DNA from: Paenibacillus humicola
GTDB lineage: Bacteria > Bacillota > Bacilli > Paenibacillales > Paenibacillaceae
NCBI RefSeq assembly: GCF_028826105.1
Contig: NZ_JAQGPL010000001.1
Location: forward strand, 2,072,501-2,136,500
Length of the DNA: 64,000 nucleotides
Direction of reading: 5' to 3'
In this document: positions 34,065-42,581 of the stretch, piece after piece
Layout of the letters: the number at the start of each line of letters is the position of its first letter
Position numbering within the stretch: position 1 is the first letter of the stretch
Position numbers and translations under genes: made by a program
Notes under the pieces: generated by a model
What the model saw: only the letters and a program-made list of their open reading frames with translations
Database searches by the model: none
Told to the model about the DNA's origin: nothing

Positions 34065-34502
34065 GTGAAAGACAAGATGACGGAAAGATGGGGCACCTAC
34101 GAGTCGTTTCACGTCGTTTTAGGCGACAAGAAAGTCGCGGATATCGTCATCACGAACCATGCCAAAAGCCGCTGGGCCGACCGCATCGAAAGCGAGAAAA
34201 CCGGTTTCGAAGACATTGCCGATTTCATGTGGCAGTGCCTGAAACAGGGGCGGGTCGAGCCTTATTACCGGAACGAGCAGGACGTATACTTAATCGATGA
34301 CGATCTCGTGTTCGTTGCGGAATTCGCCACGCTTGAGAATGAAACCGATATCGCCGGCAACCCTCTTCACAAAATGATCGTGGTCACCTTTTTAGGCCGA
34401 ATGTCGGAAACCATCGAATTGCGCGATTTGAAATCCTATTATTCCTGGCTGCGGCACTCCAGACGGATGACGCTCATCAAAAACAGCAGAAAAAGGAAAT
34501 AA
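34065..34502 (+). CDS. Conserved-looking hypothetical protein
   Basis: I do not recognise this 145-residue protein. It is soluble, acidic in the middle and basic at the end (RHSRRMTLIKNSRKRK). The segment VADIVITNHAKSRWADRIES, followed by DVYLIDDDLVFVAEFAT and KMIVVTFLGRM, suggests an alpha/beta fold. HAKSRWADR is the most distinctive motif and recalls small RelE/BrnT-like or DUF4258-type domains, but I would not assign it. GTG-independent evidence for a real gene is the agaggggtg ribosome binding site, two promoter-like sequences upstream and a terminator downstream. Confidence 0.75.
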   Translation: MKDKMTERWGTYESFHVVLGDKKVADIVITNHAKSRWADRIESEKTGFEDIADFMWQCLKQGRVEPYYRNEQDVYLIDDDLVFVAEFATLENETDIAGNPLHKMIVVTFLGRMSETIELRDLKSYYSWLRHSRRMTLIKNSRKRK

Positions 34503-34522
34503 TTCTTTTCTATTATTATAAG

Positions 34523-34557
34523 AAGGCATGTGCTCCGGACGGAGTGCGTGCCTTTTA
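34523..34557 (+). terminator. Terminator after the gene at 34065
   Basis: AAGGCATGTGCTCC pairs with GGAGTGCGTGCCTT (some G-T pairs) around GGAC, followed by TTATAT. Confidence 0.75.
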
Positions 34558-34715
34558 TATGTTCGGCTTGAACGTTAACGTTCCGGCTTTAGTCCGGTTT
34601 TTTAAGCAGGCGAATGAAGAAACATAGGTCAAAATACCGGGATAGACTTCAATCTTGTGGATGCGCCGGAGAACGATTATTGTATATAGGAGAGACAGAA
34701 AGGCAGGTCGACACA

Positions 34716-35627
34716 ATGGCGCTCAATTTTCATCAGCTCCATATTTTCTATACCGTGGCAGAGAAGGGAAGCTTTTCGGCCGCGGCGGCCGCGCTCCATA
34801 TGACGCAGCCCGCGGTGACGATGCAGGTGCAGTCGCTTGAGGATTATTTCGGCACGAAGCTGCTGCAGCGATCCACCAAAAAGATCGAACTGACCGAGGC
34901 GGGCAGAGCGCTCATGCCCTACGCGCAGCGAAGCATCGAGCTGATTCGCGAGACCGACGCGCAGATGTCCAAGTTTACGACGCAGCTTAAGGGCCGGCTT
35001 CAGCTTGGCGCCAGCCTGACGATCGGCGAATATATTTTGCCGCGCCTGCTCGGGCCGTTCGGGCAGCAGTTTCCGCATATCGCGATCAGCATGAAAGTGA
35101 TGAATACAACCCAGATCATGGACGAAATCGTAAATCACCAGCTGAATTTCGGCCTGATTGAAGCGCCGGTCAACCATCCGGACATGCATATGGAAGCGGT
35201 TATGAGCGACGAGCTGATGCTGATTGTAAGCAAATCGCATCCGCTTGCCGATCGGGAGGAGGTCGAGCTGGCCGAAGTACTGAAATACCCGTTCGTGCTG
35301 CGCGAGCAGGGCTCGGGCACCCGCCAGGTGATGGAGGACGGACTGCGCAGCCGGAACTTCGACCCGGCGGATATGAAAATCATTATGGAGCTCGGCAGCA
35401 CCGGAGCCGTAAAATCGGCGGTCGAGGCCGGTCTCGGCGTTTCTTTCGTATCCGCTTCGTCCGTCAAGCACGAGGTCGCCCTTGATCTGATCCGTACGAT
35501 TCCGATCAAAGGGGCCGGCTTCAAACGGCAGTTTTATTCGATTTATTTGAAATCCGCGCTGCTGCCGATCTCGGCGGTGACGTTTCTCACTTTTCTGAGA
35601 GAGAGGGATTTGCAGCAATGGCTCTGA
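34716..35627 (+). CDS. LysR-family transcriptional regulator
   Basis: This 303-residue regulator has the N-terminal winged helix FHQLHIFYTVAEKGSFSAAA and MTQPAVTMQVQSLEDYFG, a linker helix, and a two-lobed effector domain (LQLGASLTIGEYILPRLLGPF; LREQGSGTRQVMEDGL). The GxGT and TIGEYLLP patterns resemble the CysL/YwfK and selenium-associated groups, which bind small anions or sulfur compounds, but the ligand is not known. The ATG at 34716 follows aaaggcaggt. The open frame to 34614 is not supported. It overlaps the PHP gene by ten bases, so the two are co-expressed. Confidence 0.92.
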   Translation: MALNFHQLHIFYTVAEKGSFSAAAAALHMTQPAVTMQVQSLEDYFGTKLLQRSTKKIELTEAGRALMPYAQRSIELIRETDAQMSKFTTQLKGRLQLGASLTIGEYILPRLLGPFGQQFPHIAISMKVMNTTQIMDEIVNHQLNFGLIEAPVNHPDMHMEAVMSDELMLIVSKSHPLADREEVELAEVLKYPFVLREQGSGTRQVMEDGLRSRNFDPADMKIIMELGSTGAVKSAVEAGLGVSFVSASSVKHEVALDLIRTIPIKGAGFKRQFYSIYLKSALLPISAVTFLTFLRERDLQQWL

Positions 35628-36466
35628 ATCAAGCCGATCTTCATACGCATACGACCGCTTCGGACGGCACGCAGCGGCCGGCGGACAACGTTCGCATGGC
35701 GGCGGAGAAAGGCCTCGCCGCGATCGCGATTACCGATCACGATACGGTAGACGGCATCGCGGAAGCGATGGAGGCCGGCGCCGCGCTCGGCGTGATCGTG
35801 GTGCCGGGCGTCGAAATCAGCACCTCGGCCGGCGGCCGGGACATCCATATGCTCGGCTATTTTATCGACTGGCAAAACGAAGGGTGGCGGGAAAAGCTGG
35901 CCGGTCAGCTCCGGGTCCGCGATAAACGGAATGAGCTGATCGTCGCAAAGCTGCGGGAGCTGGGCGTCGCGATCACCATGGAGGAAGTGACGGCCGAAGC
36001 GCGAAGCCGGGGCAAGGAAGGCGGCTCGATCGGCCGGCCTCATATCGCCGCGGTCCTGCTGGCCAAAGGCGCCGTTCGTTCGATGCAGGAAGCGTTCGAC
36101 CGTTATTTGGGGGAAGACGGGCTGGCTTACGTCAACCCGCCTCGGCTGCATCCGTTCGAAGCGGTTGACTGGATTCGCGAAGCGGGAGGAACAAGCGTCA
36201 TCGCGCATCCGGGCTTGTACGGCGACGACGATCTGGTCGAGGATATCATCCGTTACGGAGCCCAAGGGATCGAGGTCTACCATTCGGACCACGGCGCGGA
36301 GGAGGAGGCACGCTACGCCGGACTGGCCGCAAAATACGGGCTGATCGCAACCGGCGGCTCCGACTTTCACGGCGAACGCAACGGCGTCGTCTTTCACGGC
36401 GCGATCGGCAGCCGGACGGTCGGCGTTTCGGTCGTGGACCGGCTGAATCCCGCCTTGAGAGACTGA
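35618..36466 (+). CDS. PHP-domain phosphoesterase
   Basis: This 282-residue metal-dependent phosphoesterase is of the PHP family (YciV/RNase AM and TrpH relatives). Metal ligands are visible in ADLHTHTTASDG, AITDHDTVDGI, PGVEIST, HMLGYF, GRPHIA, VIAHPG, EVYHSDH and GGSDFHG. E. coli YciV/RnaAM is a 5'-3' exonuclease on short RNA and releases phosphate from nucleotides such as pAp. That role is likely but not proven here. The ATG lies inside the LysR gene with agagagaggg upstream. No terminator was seen in the next 156 bases. Confidence 0.92.
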   Translation: MALNQADLHTHTTASDGTQRPADNVRMAAEKGLAAIAITDHDTVDGIAEAMEAGAALGVIVVPGVEISTSAGGRDIHMLGYFIDWQNEGWREKLAGQLRVRDKRNELIVAKLRELGVAITMEEVTAEARSRGKEGGSIGRPHIAAVLLAKGAVRSMQEAFDRYLGEDGLAYVNPPRLHPFEAVDWIREAGGTSVIAHPGLYGDDDLVEDIIRYGAQGIEVYHSDHGAEEEARYAGLAAKYGLIATGGSDFHGERNGVVFHGAIGSRTVGVSVVDRLNPALRD

Positions 36467-36622
36467 ACCTTCCGGTTACCGCTCGCTGCATGGTCATAAG
36501 CTGCTTCGGCCCTGGGCGGGATACGGAGCAATTCCTTTCTATAACCGGGACTGCGATGCAGGTTCGCCTCCAGCCCCGTTGCCATCCTGCAGAGATGGCC
36601 GTTTGCCGGGAGGCCGACAGCG

Positions 36623-38425
36623 TCAGGTCTTGATTTGCGAAGGCAGCTCTTTCATACGCTGTTCATCCGGTGTGATGAACAGCGTTTTTTGATGGTCGTA
36701 AATGACGAACCCCGGCTTGGCGCCGCTCGGTTTCTTGACATAGCGGACGAGCGTGTAGTCGACGGGCACGAGGCTGGACGATTTCGCCTGGCTGAAATGC
36801 GCGGCCAGCATCGCCGCTTCCTCGAGCGTCGCATCGCCGAATTCCGCTGCGCGAATGACGACGTGGGAACCGGGGATGTCCTTCGTATGCAGCCATGTAT
36901 CGCCGGGCGCAGCCACCTTGTTCGTCAGAAAATCGTTCTGCGTATTGTTTTTCCCGACGTAGATCGGCACTCCTTCGGAGGATGTGTAGCAGAGCAGCGA
37001 CGGGCGGGCCGGCTTGCGCCGCTTGGCACCGCGTTTGGCGCGGTCCCGCAAATAGCCCTGCTCCACGAGCTCCTCGCGGATCTCGTCGATGTCCGCCAGC
37101 GAAGCGCTGTCCAGCTGCTGCAGCAGCCCTTCCAAATAAAGCTGCTCCTTGCGCGTTTCATCCATCTGTTCGGCCACGACGGTCAGGCTGTTTCGCTGCT
37201 TCATATATTTTTTGAAGTAGCGCTGCGCATTTTCCGATGGCGTAAGCTGCGGGTCGAGCGCAATCCGGATAACCGGCTGATCCTCATCGTAATAATTGAC
37301 CGTCTCGACAAATTCGTCGCCCCGCTCGACCGTGTGCATGCATGTCGTCAGCAGCTCGCCGAGCACGCGGTATTGATCGGCTCCCCGTGCTTCCTCGATC
37401 GTTTCCTGCAGCTTGGCCAGTTTTTTCTCGTTCTTCTGCCGCTCGTTCTGGAGGAAGCGAATCAGGTCGGATACCCGCTGCTTTACCGTATCCCGCTCGG
37501 CTTTGTCGCCGTAAAAAGCTTCCAGGCAGACGCTGACCGAAGCGAACGTTTCCGCGGTGCCGGACAGGTGGCTCAGGCCGGTGACCGAAAAGAAGGATTT
37601 GCCTGACGGTTCGGATGTTACGATTTGCGGCTCGTACCGGTGCGCCGCAAGCGGCTCCATCATCCCGCGAAACGCATCCCACATCGCAGACGCTGATTCC
37701 GGCGCTTCGGCTTCGGCCCGCAAGCGCATTGCGCGGAAGACGATCTCCTTCGCCAGCAGCGGGCTGAGGCCGCTGAACGCGGCGACGAGCAGCTTGTCCG
37801 GTGCGGGAGCGGCATCGGAAGAAGCGGCAGAAGCTTCTTCGGCTGCATGCTGCGCTTCCGCCGTACGACGGAGCGCGGCGGTGAAGGCCGCTTCGTCCAG
37901 CGCCTCAAACGGGTCGGTTTTCCCCTGCTCGGGCGGCGCGGTATAGGCCGTGCCCGGCATAACGACCCGGTAGCTGCTGATCGCCGGGGTGACGTGGTGG
38001 ATGCCGTCGTGGATGAGATTCGTTCGTGGGTCGAGCAAAATGATGTTGCTGTGCCGTCCCATCAGCTCGACGACGACCGTTTTCAGCGAAATGTCGCCCA
38101 GCTCGTCGCGCTGCCGGACATCGATGCGGAGGATGCGCTCATTGCCGACCTGCCGCACGGCTTCAATGACGCCGCCTTCGCAGTACTTGCGCATCAGCAT
38201 GCAGAACATCGGCGCTTCGAGCGGATTGACGAAGGTTTGTTCCGTCCAGTGAACGCGGGGATAAGTCGGATTGGCGGACAGCAGCAGCCTGCCGGAAACG
38301 GAGCCGCCGCGGATTTGCAGCACGAGATCGTGACCGGTCGGCTGATGAATTTTATGAATGCGCGCGCCGGCGCAAGCTTCAAGCTCGCGCACGACAGCGC
38401 GGGTAACGATACCGTCGAGTGACAT
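36623..38425 (-). CDS. rqcH: RqcH, NFACT-family ribosome quality-control factor
   Basis: This 600-residue NFACT protein (once called fibronectin-binding protein A) binds stalled 50S subunits and recruits tRNA-Ala to add C-terminal Ala tails that mark proteins for ClpXP. It has an NFACT-N domain to about residue 270, a coiled coil around 300-430, and the NFACT-R domain with IYVGKNNTQNDFLTNK and DTWLHTKDIPGSHVVIRA. The residue pair matching the tRNA-binding Asp-Arg of B. subtilis appears as Glu96-Arg97 in GNERI. The start at 38425 has GAGGAGC upstream. It is divergent from yloB, as neighbours in the B. subtilis ylo cluster. Confidence 0.93.
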   Translation of the reverse strand: MSLDGIVTRAVVRELEACAGARIHKIHQPTGHDLVLQIRGGSVSGRLLLSANPTYPRVHWTEQTFVNPLEAPMFCMLMRKYCEGGVIEAVRQVGNERILRIDVRQRDELGDISLKTVVVELMGRHSNIILLDPRTNLIHDGIHHVTPAISSYRVVMPGTAYTAPPEQGKTDPFEALDEAAFTAALRRTAEAQHAAEEASAASSDAAPAPDKLLVAAFSGLSPLLAKEIVFRAMRLRAEAEAPESASAMWDAFRGMMEPLAAHRYEPQIVTSEPSGKSFFSVTGLSHLSGTAETFASVSVCLEAFYGDKAERDTVKQRVSDLIRFLQNERQKNEKKLAKLQETIEEARGADQYRVLGELLTTCMHTVERGDEFVETVNYYDEDQPVIRIALDPQLTPSENAQRYFKKYMKQRNSLTVVAEQMDETRKEQLYLEGLLQQLDSASLADIDEIREELVEQGYLRDRAKRGAKRRKPARPSLLCYTSSEGVPIYVGKNNTQNDFLTNKVAAPGDTWLHTKDIPGSHVVIRAAEFGDATLEEAAMLAAHFSQAKSSSLVPVDYTLVRYVKKPSGAKPGFVIYDHQKTLFITPDEQRMKELPSQIKT

Positions 38426-38442
38426 AATTAGAGCTCCTCAAA

Positions 38443-38580
38443 GTTTTTTGCGATACTTCTTCGAATAAGCTTCTGCGCGAGCAAAAAACTCGCTTCGGAA
38501 GCATAGACTACGTTTTTTGCGATACTTCTCCGAATAAGCTTCCGCGCGAGCAAAAAACTCGCTTCGAAAGCATGGGCTTG
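38443..38580. repeat. Two tandem 69-bp repeat units
   Basis: Units at 38443-38511 and 38512-38580 differ at only a handful of positions. Each holds a hairpin (GCGAG-CAAAAAA-CTCGC) and an AAGCTT core. Read on minus, each unit begins ATGCTTYCGAAGC, the same block that starts units of the larger array before spoVM. The minus frame is open through both units (SEASFLLAQKLIRRSIAKN-like), but no ribosome binding site supports a gene. It occupies most of the 313-base gap between rqcH and yloB. Confidence 0.88.
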
Positions 38581-38738
38581 GGTAGACGCGCAAATGCGCG
38601 GCTGCCCGCCCGTCTCCCTATCATGCCATAGATGGGACAAAAACTTAAGCCCCGCTTGGGATATTTTGCAGTTTGTCCGAATATGTTTAGGCATGAAGGC
38701 TGTCCGTCAGGCGGCAAGTAACGGGAGGGAGACGGGGC

Positions 38739-41507
38739 ATGGAACAACGGAAGTGGCATCAAATGGAAAAAGCCGAGCTGGCACAAACGCTGCAGGCATC
38801 GTTCGAAACGGGCCTGGCGCCGGACGAAGCGGCCGCGCGGCTGCAGCAGGCCGGCCGCAACGAACTGTCGGAGGGGAAAAAAATCTCCCCGCTCGCGCTG
38901 TTTTTCGGTCAATTTAAAGATTTCATGGTCCTGGTGCTGATGGGGGCCACGCTCATATCCGGACTCCTTGGCGAATATCTGGATGCCATCACGATCATCG
39001 CGATCATTATTTTGAACGCCATTCTCGGATTTATTCAGGAATTCCGGGCGGAGCGTTCGCTGAGGGCGCTGAAGGCGCTGTCCGCGCCGGGGGCCAAAGC
39101 GCTGCGCGCCGGCGAAGTCGTTGCGCTTCCGGCAAGCGAGCTCGTTCCGGGCGATCTCGTGCTGCTCGAAAGCGGAGACCGGATTCCGGCGGACGTCCGG
39201 TTTATCGAAGCAAACAGCTGTTACGTCGAGGAGTCGGCCTTAACCGGCGAATCGGTTCCCGTCGGGAAGAATTGCGATCCGATCGCGGAAGAGGACATTT
39301 CGCTCGGCGATATGCGAAACGTCGGCTTTATGGGCACGATGGTGACGCGCGGTACGGCAAAAGGCGTCGTCATCCGCACCGGCATGAGCACAGAGATGGG
39401 AAAAATCGCCGATCTCATCCAGCAGACCGAATCGATGGAAACGCCGCTACAGCACCGGCTGGAGCAGCTTGGAAAAATATTGATCGTCGTCGCGCTCGGG
39501 CTTACCGTCATGGTCGTGCTGGCCGGCATCCTGCACGGGCAGCCGGCGTACGAAATGTTTTTGGCCGGCGTCAGCCTCGCCGTCGCCGCGATACCGGAGG
39601 GGCTTCCGGCAATCGTGACGATCGCGCTTGCGCTCGGCGTGCAGCGGATGATCAAGCGGCGGGCCATCGTGCGGAAGCTGCCGTCCGTCGAGACGCTCGG
39701 CTGCGCATCGGTGATCTGTTCGGATAAAACGGGAACGCTGACGCAGAACAAAATGACGGTGACGCGCCTGTGGCTTGGCGGCAGCGAGCTGGAAGTCACC
39801 GGCGACGGGTACGAGCCTTCGGGCGCCGTCTTCAAGAACGGCGAGCCGGTCGAGTTCAAGCACGATCAGCAGCTGCGCAGACTGCTGCAGGTCGCGGCCC
39901 TTTGCAACAACGCAACGATTCAAAAAATCGAAACCGCGGCCGAGCCGAAAAAGAAGAAAGGGAAAGAGCCGGACGTACACGAAGAGTGGGTCTTGAAGGG
40001 GGATCCGACGGAGGGCGCGCTTGTCGCGCTGGCGGCCAAGCTGGGCGTCTCGTCCAAGTCGCTGGAAAGCTTATACAAGCGCGAGAAGGAATATCCGTTC
40101 GACTCGGAACGAAAACGAATGTCGGTGCTCGTCGCCCATCAAGGGGGACGGCTGATCTGCACCAAAGGCGCGCCGGATATGCTGATGGAGCAGTGCACCT
40201 ACGTGCTTTGGGACGGTAAAGTCGTACCGTTCACGACAACGCTCAAGCAGCGGGCGCTCAAAGCGGCCGAAGCGATGGCCGGCTCCGCGCTCAGGGTGCT
40301 CGGCTTCGCGTACCGCGATCTGAAGTCGTACGATGCGACCGAGGTGGAGGGCGACGTCGAATGCCAGCTGATCTTCATCGGGCTTGCGGGTATGATCGAT
40401 CCGCCGCGCCGGGAAGTGCGGGATGCGATCGCCACGTGCCGCCGCGCCGGCATCAAGACGGTCATGATTACGGGCGATCACCAGCTGACCGCGGAAGCGA
40501 TCGCCGGCCAGCTCGGCATTATGCCGCGGGGCGGCCTCGCGATCAGCGGACGGCAGCTGGCGGCGATGAGCGACGAGCAGCTGGACCGGCAGATCGACAA
40601 CATTTACGTCTATGCGCGCGTATCGCCGGAGCATAAGCTTCGCATCGTCAAGGCGCTGCAAAACAAGGGCCATGTCGTCGCGATGACGGGAGACGGCGTG
40701 AACGACGCGCCGGCGATCAAAGCGGCGGACATCGGCATCGCGATGGGCATCACCGGTACGGACGTCTCGAAGGAAGCATCCTCGCTCGTGCTCGGCGATG
40801 ACAACTTCGCCACCATCGTGGCGGCGATCGAGGAAGGCCGGGGCATCTATGAAAATATCCGCAAATTCATCCGCTATTTGCTCGCTTCCAACGTCGGCGA
40901 AATATTGACGATGTTCCTGGCGATGATGGCGGGGCTACCGCTTCCGCTCGTGCCGATCCAAATCCTGTGGGTAAACCTGGTGACGGACGGCCTGCCGGCG
41001 ATGGCGCTCGGCGTCGACCAGGCGGAGAAGGATTTGATGCAGCAGAAACCGCGGCAGGCGAAGGAAAATATATTCGCCCGAAGGCTGGGCTGGAAAATCG
41101 TCAGCCGCGGCATTCTGATCGGCGTCTGCACTTTGGCGGCTTTTTGGCTTACGCTCCGCCAATCCAATCTGATCGAGGCGCAGACGGTCGCATTCGCAAC
41201 CTTGGTCATGGCTCAGCTGATCCATGTCTTCGACTGCCGAAGCTCGCGTTCGATCTTCCACCGGAACATGTTCCAAAACAAATATTTGCTGTTTGCGGTG
41301 CTGTCGTCGGTGCTGCTCATGCTCGGCGTGCTGTATATACCGTCCCTTCAGCCAATTTTCAAAACCGTGCCGCTCGGGTTCCGCGAATGGTGCCTGGTCA
41401 TCGTTGCGGCGGGCATCCCGACATTTTTCATGGGGATCGGCAGTGTCCTCGGCACGACGGACAAAAAGAAGAAGCGCACGTTCCGCTCCAAGCCTGCAAT
41501 GCGCTGA
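38739..41507 (+). CDS. yloB: P-type Ca2+-transporting ATPase
   Basis: This 922-residue P2A-type (SERCA-like) ATPase pumps Ca2+ out of the cytoplasm. The actuator TGES motif is in SALTGESVPVG. The phosphorylated Asp329 is in CSDKTGTLTQNKMT. The Ca2+-site PEGL is in AAIPEGLPAIVT, and the hinge GDGVNDAPAIKAADIG is present. Ten membrane helices are expected. The N-terminal cation-ATPase domain and the C-terminal helical domain are complete. ATG 38739 has gggagggagacgggg upstream. It corresponds to B. subtilis YloB by motif and by position beside rqcH. The second Ca2+ exporter in the window is the Cax protein. Confidence 0.95.
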   Translation: MEQRKWHQMEKAELAQTLQASFETGLAPDEAAARLQQAGRNELSEGKKISPLALFFGQFKDFMVLVLMGATLISGLLGEYLDAITIIAIIILNAILGFIQEFRAERSLRALKALSAPGAKALRAGEVVALPASELVPGDLVLLESGDRIPADVRFIEANSCYVEESALTGESVPVGKNCDPIAEEDISLGDMRNVGFMGTMVTRGTAKGVVIRTGMSTEMGKIADLIQQTESMETPLQHRLEQLGKILIVVALGLTVMVVLAGILHGQPAYEMFLAGVSLAVAAIPEGLPAIVTIALALGVQRMIKRRAIVRKLPSVETLGCASVICSDKTGTLTQNKMTVTRLWLGGSELEVTGDGYEPSGAVFKNGEPVEFKHDQQLRRLLQVAALCNNATIQKIETAAEPKKKKGKEPDVHEEWVLKGDPTEGALVALAAKLGVSSKSLESLYKREKEYPFDSERKRMSVLVAHQGGRLICTKGAPDMLMEQCTYVLWDGKVVPFTTTLKQRALKAAEAMAGSALRVLGFAYRDLKSYDATEVEGDVECQLIFIGLAGMIDPPRREVRDAIATCRRAGIKTVMITGDHQLTAEAIAGQLGIMPRGGLAISGRQLAAMSDEQLDRQIDNIYVYARVSPEHKLRIVKALQNKGHVVAMTGDGVNDAPAIKAADIGIAMGITGTDVSKEASSLVLGDDNFATIVAAIEEGRGIYENIRKFIRYLLASNVGEILTMFLAMMAGLPLPLVPIQILWVNLVTDGLPAMALGVDQAEKDLMQQKPRQAKENIFARRLGWKIVSRGILIGVCTLAAFWLTLRQSNLIEAQTVAFATLVMAQLIHVFDCRSSRSIFHRNMFQNKYLLFAVLSSVLLMLGVLYIPSLQPIFKTVPLGFREWCLVIVAAGIPTFFMGIGSVLGTTDKKKKRTFRSKPAMR

Positions 41508-41514
41508 CTACGAG

Positions 41515-41542
41515 CCGCCGGATCGGCCGATCCGGCGGTTTT
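41515..41542 (+). terminator. Terminator after yloB
   Basis: CCGCCGGATC and GATCCGGCGG form a perfect ten-base stem around GGCC, followed by TTTT. Confidence 0.85.
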
Positions 41543-41725
41543 GACTGCTTCCGGATGTCTGGAGCCCTCGAGGTCTCCGCAGGGGGGTTGTGGGGGGCTC
41601 CTTTGTGCTTGAAAGTACAAATTATCCACCAATTTATCAATAGCCATTCCATGCGCTTTGCGGTATGCTAAAAGGATTAAAGACCTTCGACGGGTTACCG
41701 TTTCGAGCAAAGGGAGTGCAAACGA

Positions 41726-42556
41726 ATGAACTTTACGAAAATGCATGGACTGGGCAACGATTTCATTATCGTCGCGGGCGAGCAGGCGCTGCCGGAGGGC
41801 GTCTCGGACTTGGCGGAGCGCCTGTGCAACCGCTTCTTCGGCATCGGAGCGGACGGGCTTGTATACATTTTGCCCTCCGAGAAAGCCGACTTCCGCATGC
41901 GGATCATCAATTCCGACGGGTCGGAGGCGGAGCAGTGCGGCAACGCCATTCGCTGCGTCGCCAAATATGTGTATGACAACGGCTTGACCGATAATACCGA
42001 GCTTACGATCGAAACGCTTGGCGCCGGCGTGCAGAAGGTCGTGCTGACGGTCGAGGACGGCAAAACGAAAACCGTCCGCGTCGATATGGGCGAGCCGATT
42101 TTGAACGGGCTGCAGGTGCCGACGACCATCGACGCCGAGCCTGTGCTCAACGCCAAGGTCGAGGCGGACGGCCGCGAATTTCTATTCACCGCCGTTTCGA
42201 TGGGCAACCCGCACTGCGTCATCTTTGTCGACGATGCCGTCAATTTCGACCTGCATACCTGGGGACCGAAGCTGGAAGTGCATCCGCTGTTCCCGCGCAA
42301 AATCAACGTGGAGTTCGTCACCGTTCGCTCGCGCGATTACGCGGACATGCGCGTCTGGGAACGCGGCGCGGGCCCGACGCTCGCCTGCGGAACGGGAGCG
42401 TGCGCGACGCTTGTCGCCTCGGTGCTGAACGGGAAGACGGACCGAAAGGCGACCGTCTCGCTGAAAGGCGGCGACCTGCTGATCGAGTGGAACGAGTCGG
42501 ACAATCATGTTTACATGACCGGACCCGCAGCCGAAGTTTACCGCGGCACCTTGTAA
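41726..42556 (+). CDS. dapF: Diaminopimelate epimerase
   Basis: This 276-residue enzyme converts LL- to meso-diaminopimelate, the precursor of lysine and of the peptidoglycan cross-link. The two catalytic Cys lie in EQCGNAIRC and LACGTGACA. FTKMHGLGNDF starts the protein and MGNPHCVIFVDD begins the second half, as in all DapF. ATG 41726 follows aaagggagtg. The gene is inserted between yloB and remA compared with B. subtilis, together with yitJ 25 bases downstream. Confidence 0.97.
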   Translation: MNFTKMHGLGNDFIIVAGEQALPEGVSDLAERLCNRFFGIGADGLVYILPSEKADFRMRIINSDGSEAEQCGNAIRCVAKYVYDNGLTDNTELTIETLGAGVQKVVLTVEDGKTKTVRVDMGEPILNGLQVPTTIDAEPVLNAKVEADGREFLFTAVSMGNPHCVIFVDDAVNFDLHTWGPKLEVHPLFPRKINVEFVTVRSRDYADMRVWERGAGPTLACGTGACATLVASVLNGKTDRKATVSLKGGDLLIEWNESDNHVYMTGPAAEVYRGTL

Positions 42557-42581
42557 ACCGAACGAGAAGGAGTTTTGGAGA

